A stretch of 38,443 nt of DNA from a bacterium D16-36 (lineage in GTDB: Bacteria > Bacillota > Clostridia > Lachnospirales > Lachnospiraceae). The stretch lies in contig RAYF01000028.1 in assembly GCA_003611745.1 (NCBI GenBank), positions 1 through 38,443 on the forward strand, given 5' to 3'. A model generated the notes under the pieces. That model saw only the letters and a program-made list of their open reading frames with translations, was not told the DNA's origin and did no database searches. The position numbers were made by a program, and so were the translations under genes. The stretch's first letter is position 1. Each line of letters opens with the position of its first letter. Positions 23,500 through 31,535 of the stretch are shown one piece after another.

Positions 23500-25698
23500 A
23501 TGAATACGAAAACTATCAAACAGCCGATTAGAAACAGCACATACCATAGAACTCGGGTGGCAAAAGTTCCCGTGGTAATGCAAATGGAGGCTTTGGAATG
23601 TGGTGCGGCTTCACTCACGATGATACTCGCATATTATGGAAAGTGGATACCACTCGAGCAGGTGCGTACAGATTGCGGCGTGTCACGCGATGGATCCAAC
23701 GCAAAGAACGTCCTAAAGGCGGCACGAAGCTACGGGCTGACTGCCAAGGGCTACCGCTACGAACCCGAGGACTTGAAAAAAAACGGATCGTTCCCATGCA
23801 TAATCCACTGGAACTTCAACCATTTTGTGGTATTGGACGGCTTTAAGGGCAATAAGGCGTACCTTAACGACCCCGCAAGGGGAAGCTATTGTGTGCCTAT
23901 GGAAACGTTTGACAAATCATTCACGGGAATTTGTCTGATGTTCGAACCTGGTGAAAGTTTCAAACCAGGCGGCAAGCCGAAAAGCATGCTGTCGTTTGCA
24001 AAAAAGCGTTTAAAGAATGCGGGTACAGCAATAGCGTTTGTGGCGCTGACGACAGTAATTTCTTCGCTTATTGGAATAATCAATCCTGCGTTTTCAAGAA
24101 TTTTTCTGGACAGACTGCTTACGGGTGAAAATCCCGAATGGTTCAAGTCCTTTATTTTTGCGTTCGCAGGAATGAGTGCGGTGCAGCTTATCGTTGAGTG
24201 GATTCAGACTGTCTATTCGCTGAAAATAAACGGCAAATTGTCGGTCGTTGGCAGCACGGAATATATGTGGAAGGTGCTCCGTATGCCAATGGAATTTTTC
24301 TCGCAGCGTATGGCGGGAGATATTCAGCAGCGGCAGACTATGAACGCCAGCGTGGCACAGTCGTTGGTACAGACGTTTGCACCGCTTGCACTGAATACGA
24401 TTATGATGCTTTTTTATTTAATCGTTATGATACGCTATAGCTTTATTTTAACACTTGTCGGACTGGCTTCGATAGTTATAAATATCGCTGTTTCGAAGAT
24501 TATCTCCAAAAAAAGAATAAACATCACACGCATACAAATGCGTGATTCGGGCAAGCTCGCAGGCGCTACCGTCGCAGGTATCGAGATGATAGAAACCATT
24601 AAAGCGAGCGGTGCGGAAAATGGATTTTTCGAGAAGTGGGCAGGTTATCAGGCGAGCGTGAATACGCAACAAGTGCGGTTTGAGAGGCTTAATCAATATC
24701 TTGGAATGATACCTGTGTTTGTTTCATCGCTAGCGGATACTGCTGTGCTTATTCTGGGCGTTTATTTCACGATAAACGGGGAGTTCACGGTGGGCATGAT
24801 AATGGCGTTTCAGGGTTTTCTAAGTTCGTTCACCGCACCTGCACAGACGCTTATCTCGGCAGGACAGACGCTTCAGGAAATGCGTACACAAATGGAGCGT
24901 GTAGAGGATGTTATGGAATACCCCACCGATGTAAATTATGATAACGATATGGTCTCCGAGGACGAGAAGTACGATAAATTATCGGGAAATATGGAACTCA
25001 GAAACGTAACATTTGGCTACTCGCATCTTGCCGAGCCACTGATAAAGGACTTCAATTTAACGCTGAAAACGGGCAGCAGAGTTGCGTTTGTCGGCACTTC
25101 AGGGTGCGGAAAATCCACGCTTTCAAAGCTCATCTCAGGCTTGTATAAGCCGTGGAGCGGCGAAATTCTCTTTGACGGAAAGCCGATAGAGAAACTCGAC
25201 AGAAGCGTTTTCACAGGCTCGCTTGCGGTCGTAGACCAAGATATAATCCTGTTTGAGGATACTATCGCAAACAACATCAAAATGTGGGATAATTCGATAG
25301 AGGATTTTGAGATGATAATGGCAGCTCGCGATGCACAGCTTCATGAGGATATTATGCAGCGTAACGGCGGATACAATTACAAAATAACCGAGGGCGGCAA
25401 GGACTTTTCGGGAGGTCAGCGGCAGAGAATGGAAATAGCCCGCGTTCTCGCTCAAGATCCAACGATAATCATACTTGATGAGGCAACCTCTGCACTTGAC
25501 GCAAAAACAGAATTTGAGGTCGTGAAGTCCATAAAAGACCGTGGAATTACCTGTATTGTTGTGGCACACAGGATGTCCACCATTCGCGACTGCGACGAGA
25601 TAATTGTGCTCGACAACGGTGTTGTTGTCGAACGCGGAACTCACGAGGAGCTGTTTGCAAAGGGCGGATATTACACACAGCTTGTCACTAACGAATAA
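23500..25698 (+). CDS. NHLP/NHLM-type peptidase-containing ABC exporter
   Basis: 732 residues. Domain 1 is a C39 double-glycine leader peptidase (about 20-145) with catalytic Cys34 in MEALECGAASL, His108 in HWNFNHFVVLDG and Asp124 in LNDPARG. Domain 2 is a six-helix ABC membrane domain (about 165-440). Domain 3 is the ATPase: Walker A GTSGCGKSTL, signature FSGGQRQR, Walker B IIILDEATSALD, His in VVAHRMS. It should cut the leaders of the two precursors at 28 kb after their GG motifs and export the cores. ATG 23500 is chosen for GAGG 8 nt upstream. Confidence 0.92.
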   Translation: MNTKTIKQPIRNSTYHRTRVAKVPVVMQMEALECGAASLTMILAYYGKWIPLEQVRTDCGVSRDGSNAKNVLKAARSYGLTAKGYRYEPEDLKKNGSFPCIIHWNFNHFVVLDGFKGNKAYLNDPARGSYCVPMETFDKSFTGICLMFEPGESFKPGGKPKSMLSFAKKRLKNAGTAIAFVALTTVISSLIGIINPAFSRIFLDRLLTGENPEWFKSFIFAFAGMSAVQLIVEWIQTVYSLKINGKLSVVGSTEYMWKVLRMPMEFFSQRMAGDIQQRQTMNASVAQSLVQTFAPLALNTIMMLFYLIVMIRYSFILTLVGLASIVINIAVSKIISKKRINITRIQMRDSGKLAGATVAGIEMIETIKASGAENGFFEKWAGYQASVNTQQVRFERLNQYLGMIPVFVSSLADTAVLILGVYFTINGEFTVGMIMAFQGFLSSFTAPAQTLISAGQTLQEMRTQMERVEDVMEYPTDVNYDNDMVSEDEKYDKLSGNMELRNVTFGYSHLAEPLIKDFNLTLKTGSRVAFVGTSGCGKSTLSKLISGLYKPWSGEILFDGKPIEKLDRSVFTGSLAVVDQDIILFEDTIANNIKMWDNSIEDFEMIMAARDAQLHEDIMQRNGGYNYKITEGGKDFSGGQRQRMEIARVLAQDPTIIILDEATSALDAKTEFEVVKSIKDRGITCIVVAHRMSTIRDCDEIIVLDNGVVVERGTHEELFAKGGYYTQLVTNE

Positions 25699-25712
25699 AG
25701 GAGGCACGAAAA

Positions 25713-27914
25713 ATGGGTTGGTTCGATGAACAAATAAAGCAGCGTAAACAAAACGACAACGCTGTTTTCGCAGACTCCTTTGTCAACATTGCAGGTGCAG
25801 TTATGGGCAGTCGGGTTTCGGCAGCATTGAATGACGAGCGGCAAATAGCAAAAAATGCATTTGACGAGATTCTGAAATTTTATCACGTGAAAACGCGAGA
25901 AATTCCCGATAACATCAAAGAACGTAACGAGCAGCTTGAATATCTGCTCCGACCGCACGGAATAATGCGCCGCACGGTAACACTCGCCAAGGGCTGGTAT
26001 AAGGATGCGATCAATGCAATGCTCGGCGTTCGAAAGAGTGACGGCACGGTGGTCGCACTTATTCCGACAGGGTTTTCGGGATATTCGTTCACGGACCAAA
26101 AAACGGGAAAGTGCGTGAAAATCAACCGAAAAAATCAAGATTTGTTTGAGGAAGAAGCGATAGCATTTTACAAACCGCTGCCGTTGAAAAAGCTTGGTAT
26201 TCCCGATTTGATGAGGTTTATTCTGGGGACGCTCTCCCCTGCCGATTTCGCACTGATATGCGCCTCAATGCTTGGCATAACGCTTATCGGAATGTTGTCT
26301 CCAAAATTAAATAATCTGCTTTTTTCAACGGTAATCGAAAGCGGAAGTATGCAGCTTTTGTTCGCAATAACCGTGTTTATGGTGTGCGTTACGATAAGTT
26401 CTCTATTGATAAATGGCGTGAAATCGCTTATCATGGCACGAATCAACACGAAAATGAGTGTTTCAATCGAAGCGGCAACGATGTCACGTGTGTTGTCGCT
26501 GCCTGCCCATTTTTTCAAGAATTACGGTTCGGGCGAGCTGTCCGCAAGGGCACAGTGCATCAATTCGCTCTGCAATATGCTGGTATCAACGGCATTGTCA
26601 TCGGGGCTTACTTCGATTTTCTCGCTTTTGTACATATCGCAAATATTCGTATACGCACCCGTGCTGGTCGTGCCATCGCTTATCATCACGCTTGTAACGG
26701 TAATGTTTTCGGTAGTTTCGGCGTTCGTTCAGATGAAAATAAGCAAGCAGCAAATGGAGCTTTCCTCAAAAGAGAGCGGAATGTCCTACGCACTTATTTC
26801 AGGTGTGCAGAAGATAAAGCTCTCGGGTGCGGAAAAACGTGCGTTTGCACGTTGGGGAAATCTCTTTGCAGAGGGTGCACGGCTGAGCTACGACCCACCA
26901 ACGTTTCTCAAAATAAACAGCGTGATCTCAAGTGCTATCTCGCTTGTCGGAACGCTTGTGATGTACTATTTTTCGGTTTCTTCGAGAGTGTCTGTCGCTG
27001 ATTATTATGCGTTCAACACGGCTTACGGAATGGTTTCAGGAGCGTTTATGTCGCTTGCGGGAATTGCACTGACAGTAGCACAGATAAAGCCTATTCTGGA
27101 TATGGTAAAGCCTATTCTGGAGACAGTTCCCGAAATTTCCGAGGGCAAGCAGATGATAACACGACTTTCGGGCAGTATTGAGCTGAATAACATTTCATTC
27201 CGCTACAACGAGAGTATGCCGCTTGTGGTGGATAACCTGTCGCTGAAAATTCGTTCCGGGCAGTATGTAGCGATAGTCGGGGCTACGGGGTGTGGGAAGA
27301 GCACTCTGATGCGGCTTATGCTTGGTTTTGAAACACCACAGAAGGGTGCTGTCTACTTTGACGGCAAGGATATTTCAGATGTCGATTTGAAGTCGCTGCG
27401 GCGTAATATCGGTGTTGTAATGCAGAATGGCAAGCTGTTTTCCGGGGATATTTTCTCGAACATCACGATATCTGCACCATGGCTGACTATGGACGAGGCT
27501 TGGCGTGCTGCCGAGCTTTCGGGTATCGCAGAGGATATCCGCCGTATGCCGATGGGAATGCACACGATGATTTCCGAGGGTTCGGGCGGCGTTTCGGGAG
27601 GTCAGCGGCAGCGACTGATGATCGCCCGTGCGATAGCTCCCAAACCTAAGGTGCTGATGTTCGATGAGGCGACATCTGCACTCGATAATCTCACGCAAAA
27701 AACCGTTTCGGAATCGCTGGACGGGCTGAAATGCACCAGAATAGTTATAGCACACCGTCTGTCTACCATAAAACAGTGCGATAGGATAATCGTACTTGAT
27801 AAAGGAAAAATCATTGAAGATGGAACATATGACAATCTTATAGATAACGGCGGATTTTTTGCAGAGCTGGTTGCGAGGCAAAGGCTGGACGATACTGTAA
27901 AAACAGGGACTTGA
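25713..27914 (+). CDS. NHLP/NHLM-type ABC exporter permease/ATPase (no active peptidase)
   Basis: 733 residues. The N-terminal 160 residues replace the peptidase with a different soluble domain, as in the second ABC subunit of NHLM systems. Membrane helices span about 175-460. The ATPase has Walker A GATGCGKST, signature VSGGQRQR, Walker B VLMFDEATSALD and His in VIAHRLS. AAAGGAGG stands before the ATG, 14 nt after the first exporter. The two are expected to work as a heterodimer with the fusion protein. Confidence 0.9.
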   Translation: MGWFDEQIKQRKQNDNAVFADSFVNIAGAVMGSRVSAALNDERQIAKNAFDEILKFYHVKTREIPDNIKERNEQLEYLLRPHGIMRRTVTLAKGWYKDAINAMLGVRKSDGTVVALIPTGFSGYSFTDQKTGKCVKINRKNQDLFEEEAIAFYKPLPLKKLGIPDLMRFILGTLSPADFALICASMLGITLIGMLSPKLNNLLFSTVIESGSMQLLFAITVFMVCVTISSLLINGVKSLIMARINTKMSVSIEAATMSRVLSLPAHFFKNYGSGELSARAQCINSLCNMLVSTALSSGLTSIFSLLYISQIFVYAPVLVVPSLIITLVTVMFSVVSAFVQMKISKQQMELSSKESGMSYALISGVQKIKLSGAEKRAFARWGNLFAEGARLSYDPPTFLKINSVISSAISLVGTLVMYYFSVSSRVSVADYYAFNTAYGMVSGAFMSLAGIALTVAQIKPILDMVKPILETVPEISEGKQMITRLSGSIELNNISFRYNESMPLVVDNLSLKIRSGQYVAIVGATGCGKSTLMRLMLGFETPQKGAVYFDGKDISDVDLKSLRRNIGVVMQNGKLFSGDIFSNITISAPWLTMDEAWRAAELSGIAEDIRRMPMGMHTMISEGSGGVSGGQRQRLMIARAIAPKPKVLMFDEATSALDNLTQKTVSESLDGLKCTRIVIAHRLSTIKQCDRIIVLDKGKIIEDGTYDNLIDNGGFFAELVARQRLDDTVKTGT

Positions 27915-27996
27915 AAAAAATTTTGAAAATTTATTATCCCTTTTCGAGTTTCATTCGTATAAAAGTATGAAGGCAAGGAAAGCTGCGATTAAATGT

Positions 27997-28032
27997 TATA
28001 CTGAACGGTCAAATTTTTTGACCGACAGTATA
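27997..28032 (+). promoter_or_regulatory. Two-tier RNA hairpin between exporter and precursor genes
   Basis: TATACTG (27997-28003) pairs with CAGTATA (28026-28032), and CGGTCAA (28006-28012) with TTGACCG (28018-28024), giving a 14-bp stem with a 5-nt loop and a small bulge. No T run follows, so it is not a plain terminator. It may set a processing or stability boundary in the mRNA before the peptide genes. TGTTATACT within it could also be an extended -10 box. Confidence 0.6.
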
Positions 28033-28066
28033 CATATACTCTCAAATAATCACGGAGGCAGTCAAT

Positions 28067-28348
28067 ATGGAAAAAAGCGAAATGATAGAAAAGGCAAAAC
28101 AGGCGAACTCCCTCGAAGAACTTCTGGTTCTGGCAAGGGAGAACGATTATCCTCTTGATGAGGAGGGTGCGGGGGAGCTTTTTGAACGGCTTCATAGTTC
28201 GGGTGAAATATCCGATGAGGAGCTTGACAATGTGAGCGGTGGTGGGTGCGGAGATTACTTCCATGTTTGCCCACGCTGCGAATATCCACTTGAGAAATGT
28301 GACCAGGGCTGGCGATGCAGAGCATGCGGTTATACTTCTGGTTCATAA
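28067..28348 (+). CDS. RiPP precursor peptide 1 (Nif11-like leader, six-Cys core)
   Basis: 93 residues. The acidic helical leader (1-60) contains LEELLVLARENDYPLDEEGA and ends ISDEELDNVSGGG, like Nif11-class and other double-glycine leaders. The core (61-93) has Cys at 61, 68, 71, 78, 84 and 87, including the pairs CPRC and CRAC. The paired spacing resembles a zinc knuckle, but the Cys could equally carry thioethers made by the radical SAM enzyme two genes on. GGAGG lies 7 nt before the ATG. It should be cut and exported by the C39 ABC protein upstream. Confidence 0.82.
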   Translation: MEKSEMIEKAKQANSLEELLVLARENDYPLDEEGAGELFERLHSSGEISDEELDNVSGGGCGDYFHVCPRCEYPLEKCDQGWRCRACGYTSGS

Positions 28349-28376
28349 ATTTCAGAAATGAAAGGAGAGATAATTT

Positions 28377-28688
28377 ATGGAAAACAATAAGAAAAACAAA
28401 GAACAGCTTAACAGCTTAAAAAAGGCTGTGCAAAACCCTTCAGAGAACAAGGAAATCATCGGTGAACTGCCTGATGATGCACTGGATGGAGTAGCGGGCG
28501 GTGCGGTTCTCGACTCCTCGTTCTATATTGCACGGTGCAATAAGTGCGGTTGGCAGTCATGTCCATTTGATAATCGTGGAGAGAACGATCTTGTGGTGAT
28601 CGTGTACGATCATTGTTCTGCCCATCCGAATTGCGATGGAGATTTTGCCGTGTTTAATATAAACAGCAGAAATGTAAATTTCGGCTGA
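28377..28688 (+). CDS. RiPP precursor peptide 2 (double-glycine leader, five-Cys core)
   Basis: 103 residues. The Lys/Asn-rich leader (1-42) ends GELPDDALDGVAGG. The core (43-103) has Cys at 54, 57, 62, 80 and 86 (CNKCGWQSC and CSAHPNC), is longer than that of peptide 1 and ends in NVNFG. Leader and core differ enough from peptide 1 that the pair is not a recent duplication. AAAGGAG stands before the ATG. Which residues, if any, are modified cannot be told. Confidence 0.8.
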   Translation: MENNKKNKEQLNSLKKAVQNPSENKEIIGELPDDALDGVAGGAVLDSSFYIARCNKCGWQSCPFDNRGENDLVVIVYDHCSAHPNCDGDFAVFNINSRNVNFG

Positions 28689-28710
28689 CACAGATTTGAG
28701 AGTATATCAA

Positions 28711-30108
28711 ATGAATCGTTACATATTAAACCAGAATATCGCCCTGCGTTCGTGGCAGTTAGTACCATATGCGTATTATATAAAAGGCATTCGCAACGCA
28801 AAGGGCTTGAAAAAGGATGAGTTTGAAATCCTTTTGAAATGCGATGGTAAAACAGAGCTTGACGAAACTTCGCCGCTCGTTAAACATTTTACAGAAAACG
28901 GTTTTATTTCTCCCATTAAGAACGGCAATGAACTTTCAAAGTGGCAGAGATATCTCGATTGCGATAATCGATATTTCCCTGCCATAAACTGGATGATAAC
29001 GGGAAAGTGCAACTACAATTGTCTTCACTGTTTCAACGCCGCCGACAATGCACCGTCAATGAACGGGTGGACGCTTGAGGAAGCGAAAAAGCTGACAAAG
29101 CAGGCACAGGAGTGCGGCATAAACGCCTTTACTGTAACGGGCGGCGAGCCTATGGTTCATAGGGATTTTTTTGAGATTATCAAAAGCATATATGCAAACG
29201 GAATGTACGTCGATGAGTTGAACACAAACGGTTACTTTCTTGACAAAGCGGCACTTGATAAATTTAGAGAAATCGGCTGTAACCCTCTTATCAAAATATC
29301 TTTTGACGGACTCGGACACCACGATTGGCTGAGAAACCGCAAAGGTGCAGAAACAGATGCACTTCATGCAATCCGTCTGTGCATTGAAAACGGCTTCACC
29401 GTAAAAGCACAAACCAACGTCCATCGGTTAAATGTTGACTCTATGCTTTCTACCGCATATATGCTAGACGAGATGGGCGTTGAGGAAATGCGGATAATTC
29501 GCACCACGGAATCGCCACGATGGAAGCAGAATGCTGGTGATTCATGCATGGAGATTGAGGAATATTACCAAAGAATGTTGGAATTTACCGAGAGCTATAT
29601 CAAAACGCCACACCAAATGAAAATAGATATCTGGCAGTTTCTTACACTGTTTCCACAAATGAGATCATATCGTATGCGTCCCATTGAATTTGCCCGCAGC
29701 GAGTATAGGGATAGTATGCCCGTATGTCGCGGAAATCGTGGCATGGTGGCAGTCGCTGCGGACGGGAACGTATATCCCTGTATGCAGATGTCGGGATATT
29801 ACAGTGCCAAAAATGATTATTTAGGCAACGTTAAAATGGAAAGCTTGCGGTCTATCCTGCAAAAGGGTAAGTACTTGAACGAGGTCTGTGCTACATTGGG
29901 AGACTTATCAGGCAAAAACGAAAAATGTGCAAAGTGTCTGTATTTCAGGCACTGCGGAGGCGGCTGCCGTGCGTTGGCTCTGGCGCTTACAGGTGACAAA
30001 TTCGGAGTAGATCCTGCCAAGTGTACATTTTTCCGGAATGGTTGGTATGGAAGGATAACCGAAACACTTTGCGAGTGGAAAAATATCATGCCTATGGAGG
30101 TCGGATAA
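28711..30108 (+). CDS. Radical SAM/SPASM peptide maturase
   Basis: 465 residues. An N-terminal region of about 90 residues may recognise leaders. The radical SAM core carries CNYNCLHC (the CxxxCxxC cluster) and the GGEP motif in TVTGGEPMVHRD. The C-terminal SPASM region has Cys-rich stretches (MPVCRGNRGMVAVAADGNVY then CMQM, and CAKCLYFRHCGGGC) for auxiliary Fe-S clusters. Such enzymes install thioether or C-C links in RiPPs. The gene follows the precursors directly. The ATG at 28711 is the reasonable start, though its ribosome site is weak; a TTG lies five codons earlier. Confidence 0.9.
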   Translation: MNRYILNQNIALRSWQLVPYAYYIKGIRNAKGLKKDEFEILLKCDGKTELDETSPLVKHFTENGFISPIKNGNELSKWQRYLDCDNRYFPAINWMITGKCNYNCLHCFNAADNAPSMNGWTLEEAKKLTKQAQECGINAFTVTGGEPMVHRDFFEIIKSIYANGMYVDELNTNGYFLDKAALDKFREIGCNPLIKISFDGLGHHDWLRNRKGAETDALHAIRLCIENGFTVKAQTNVHRLNVDSMLSTAYMLDEMGVEEMRIIRTTESPRWKQNAGDSCMEIEEYYQRMLEFTESYIKTPHQMKIDIWQFLTLFPQMRSYRMRPIEFARSEYRDSMPVCRGNRGMVAVAADGNVYPCMQMSGYYSAKNDYLGNVKMESLRSILQKGKYLNEVCATLGDLSGKNEKCAKCLYFRHCGGGCRALALALTGDKFGVDPAKCTFFRNGWYGRITETLCEWKNIMPMEVG

Positions 30109-30290
30109 TGGAGAAGAAATTGTGGGAGCTGTTTGACTTTCAGAAATTTTCGGGTAACGTGCGTCTAAAAAAAATGATAGCCGATACCGAAATGCGATAC
30201 GACAACATGCTTTCCGATGACGAACTTGAATGGGTAAACGCTGCAGGAGTGCTTATCCCGCTGAAGAAACAGGAGGATGAACCCCGATGA
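30108..30290 (+). CDS. Small leader-like protein with LSDDELEWVNAAG motif
   Basis: 60 residues starting MEKKLWELFDFQKFSGNVRL, with LSDDELEWVNAAG at 35-47 and a short charged tail. The motif copies the end of double-glycine leaders (compare DEELDNVSGG) but lacks the GG and any Cys core. The ATG overlaps the maturase stop (TAATG) with GGAGG just before it, and its end overlaps the sigma factor start, so all three are translationally coupled. It could be a leader-mimicking regulator, a maturase partner or an anti-sigma-like peptide. I cannot name its family. Confidence 0.75.
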   Translation: MEKKLWELFDFQKFSGNVRLKKMIADTEMRYDNMLSDDELEWVNAAGVLIPLKKQEDEPR

Positions 30291-30790
30291 CTGAACTATG
30301 CACAAACGCTGAATTCGAGCGGGTTTATGCTGATTTTAAGGACAAGGTAACGCAATATGTATATGGGAGAATACCAAGCGTGCAGGATGCAGAGGACATC
30401 GTCTCTGATGTTTTCGTTAAGGTGTTTAATGGGCTTTCGGGATTTGATCGTGAAAAAGCCTCTTTGTCAACTTGGGTATATATGATAGCGCATAATACTG
30501 TTATCGACTATTACAGAACGACAAAACCTGTTTACGAACTGCCAGACGATCTGTGCTGCGATAATAATATTGACGAGAGATTGCTGAACAATGAAATGCT
30601 TGAAAGTCTTGCAAATGCACTGGAACAGCTCTCTGGACGGGAACGAGATATCATTATTCTACACTATTATAGTGGAAAAACGCTGAAAAGTATCGCAGAA
30701 AAAATGGATATCTCGTATAGCTACGTTAAGGTGCTGCACGGAAACGCACTGAAAGCTTTGCACAAATTAATGAGCAAAGAGTATCTCTGA
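30287..30790 (+). CDS. ECF-type RNA polymerase sigma factor
   Basis: 167 residues. Region 2: VYADFKDKVTQYVYGRI, DAEDIVSDVFVKVF and STWVYMIAHNTVIDYYR; region 4: LEQLSGRERDIIILHYYSGK followed by IAEKMDISYSYVKVLHGNAL. No C-terminal extension. It overlaps the 60-residue gene by 4 nt. No transmembrane anti-sigma gene follows; instead come a ruined phosphatase and an RsbW-like kinase, so its control may run through partner switching, which would be unusual for an ECF factor. Confidence 0.92.
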   Translation: MTELCTNAEFERVYADFKDKVTQYVYGRIPSVQDAEDIVSDVFVKVFNGLSGFDREKASLSTWVYMIAHNTVIDYYRTTKPVYELPDDLCCDNNIDERLLNNEMLESLANALEQLSGRERDIIILHYYSGKTLKSIAEKMDISYSYVKVLHGNALKALHKLMSKEYL

Positions 30791-30823
30791 AGGTGAACAC
30801 TGTGGTCGAATGTTATCATTTTT

Positions 30824-31534
30824 TTGAGGGTGTTCGTGATGTCCTGTGCAAGCCTTTTTGTATTGCTTTATTTCGGCCAAAGCCCATGGCTGTTTTTGTT
30901 TTTTGGAGAAATATTAACGCTGATTGTTTGGTTTATTTCAGCGGGTATATCTCACAAAAACAAATCTCGTTTTTTATTGTTAGATAAATCCTTAGAATTG
31001 TCGGGAAACGTGATAATTTTTCCGTAAACAAGGAAATTCAGGCACAGCTGGACGATCTGGTTAATTTCACAAACGCAACTTTAATTTATGTTGCGGCGGT
31101 AGATAAAACCGGCTTCTGAACGCTTACATACATCTACGACAGCGTTAATAAAAGCACAGGTTTTGAACGTTATCCGTTCGGTTTTTCGCATATCAGAGTG
31201 AATGAAAAATACGTCAACAATGTGCACAATATCATCACAAAAGGGGAACGGGCTACTCTGTGAAAGCAACAGCGAGGGCTTGTTTATCACTGCGTTCGAG
31301 GTCGGCGATAAGATATTCCAATACACGGACGGCGTTACCGAGGCTATCAATGCGAATAACGAGCTTTATGGTATGGACAGACTTACGAAAATTCTCAGCA
31401 CTAATTCAGCACTTTCACCATCAGAGCTGCTGCCGAAAATAAAATTCGATATCGATGAATTTGTAGGTGAAGCGCCACAGCTTGACGACGTCACAATGCT
31501 TTGTTTGGAATACAGGGCGAGAATGGAGGATTAA
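30824..31534 (+). pseudogene. Wrecked SpoIIE/RsbU-type serine phosphatase
   Basis: Fragments of one protein lie in order but out of frame. A hydrophobic start is followed by a sensor segment (NKEIQAQLDDLVNFTNATLI, broken by TGA at 31117-31119, then DSVNKSTGFERYPFGFSHIR and VNEKYVNNVHNIITKGER). Another frame then continues with LLCESNSEGLFITAFE joined directly to VGDKIFQYTDGVTEAINANN and ends APQLDDVTMLCLEYRARMED. The HAMP region, most of the PP2C core and the NAGHE-type segment between FITAFE and GDKIF are gone. The remaining ends are typical of SpoIIE-like phosphatases that dephosphorylate STAS antagonists. It cannot be active. Confidence 0.8.
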
Positions 31535-31535
31535 G

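Noticed and set aside
26384-27001. A 205-codon open frame on the plus strand inside the second ABC gene
   Set aside because: It lies wholly inside the membrane domain of a well-supported gene in another frame and has an implausible Cys/His-rich composition.
27923-27963. ECF-type promoter (CGTATA preceded by GAAAATT) before the precursor genes
   Set aside because: The spacing of the two boxes is far too long for an ECF promoter; kept only as a remark.
25135-27976. Long open frames on the minus strand opposite the two NHLM-type ABC genes
   Set aside because: They are antisense shadows of clear ABC exporter domains and have no ribosome sites or family resemblance.
30793-30987. Frame starting right after the ECF sigma gene in another phase
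   Set aside because: No ribosome site or family likeness; it overlaps the remnant of the phosphatase's hydrophobic start.
31117-31119. TGA as a recoded selenocysteine or Trp codon in the phosphatase
   Set aside because: Frame changes and missing domain parts elsewhere in the same gene show plain decay.
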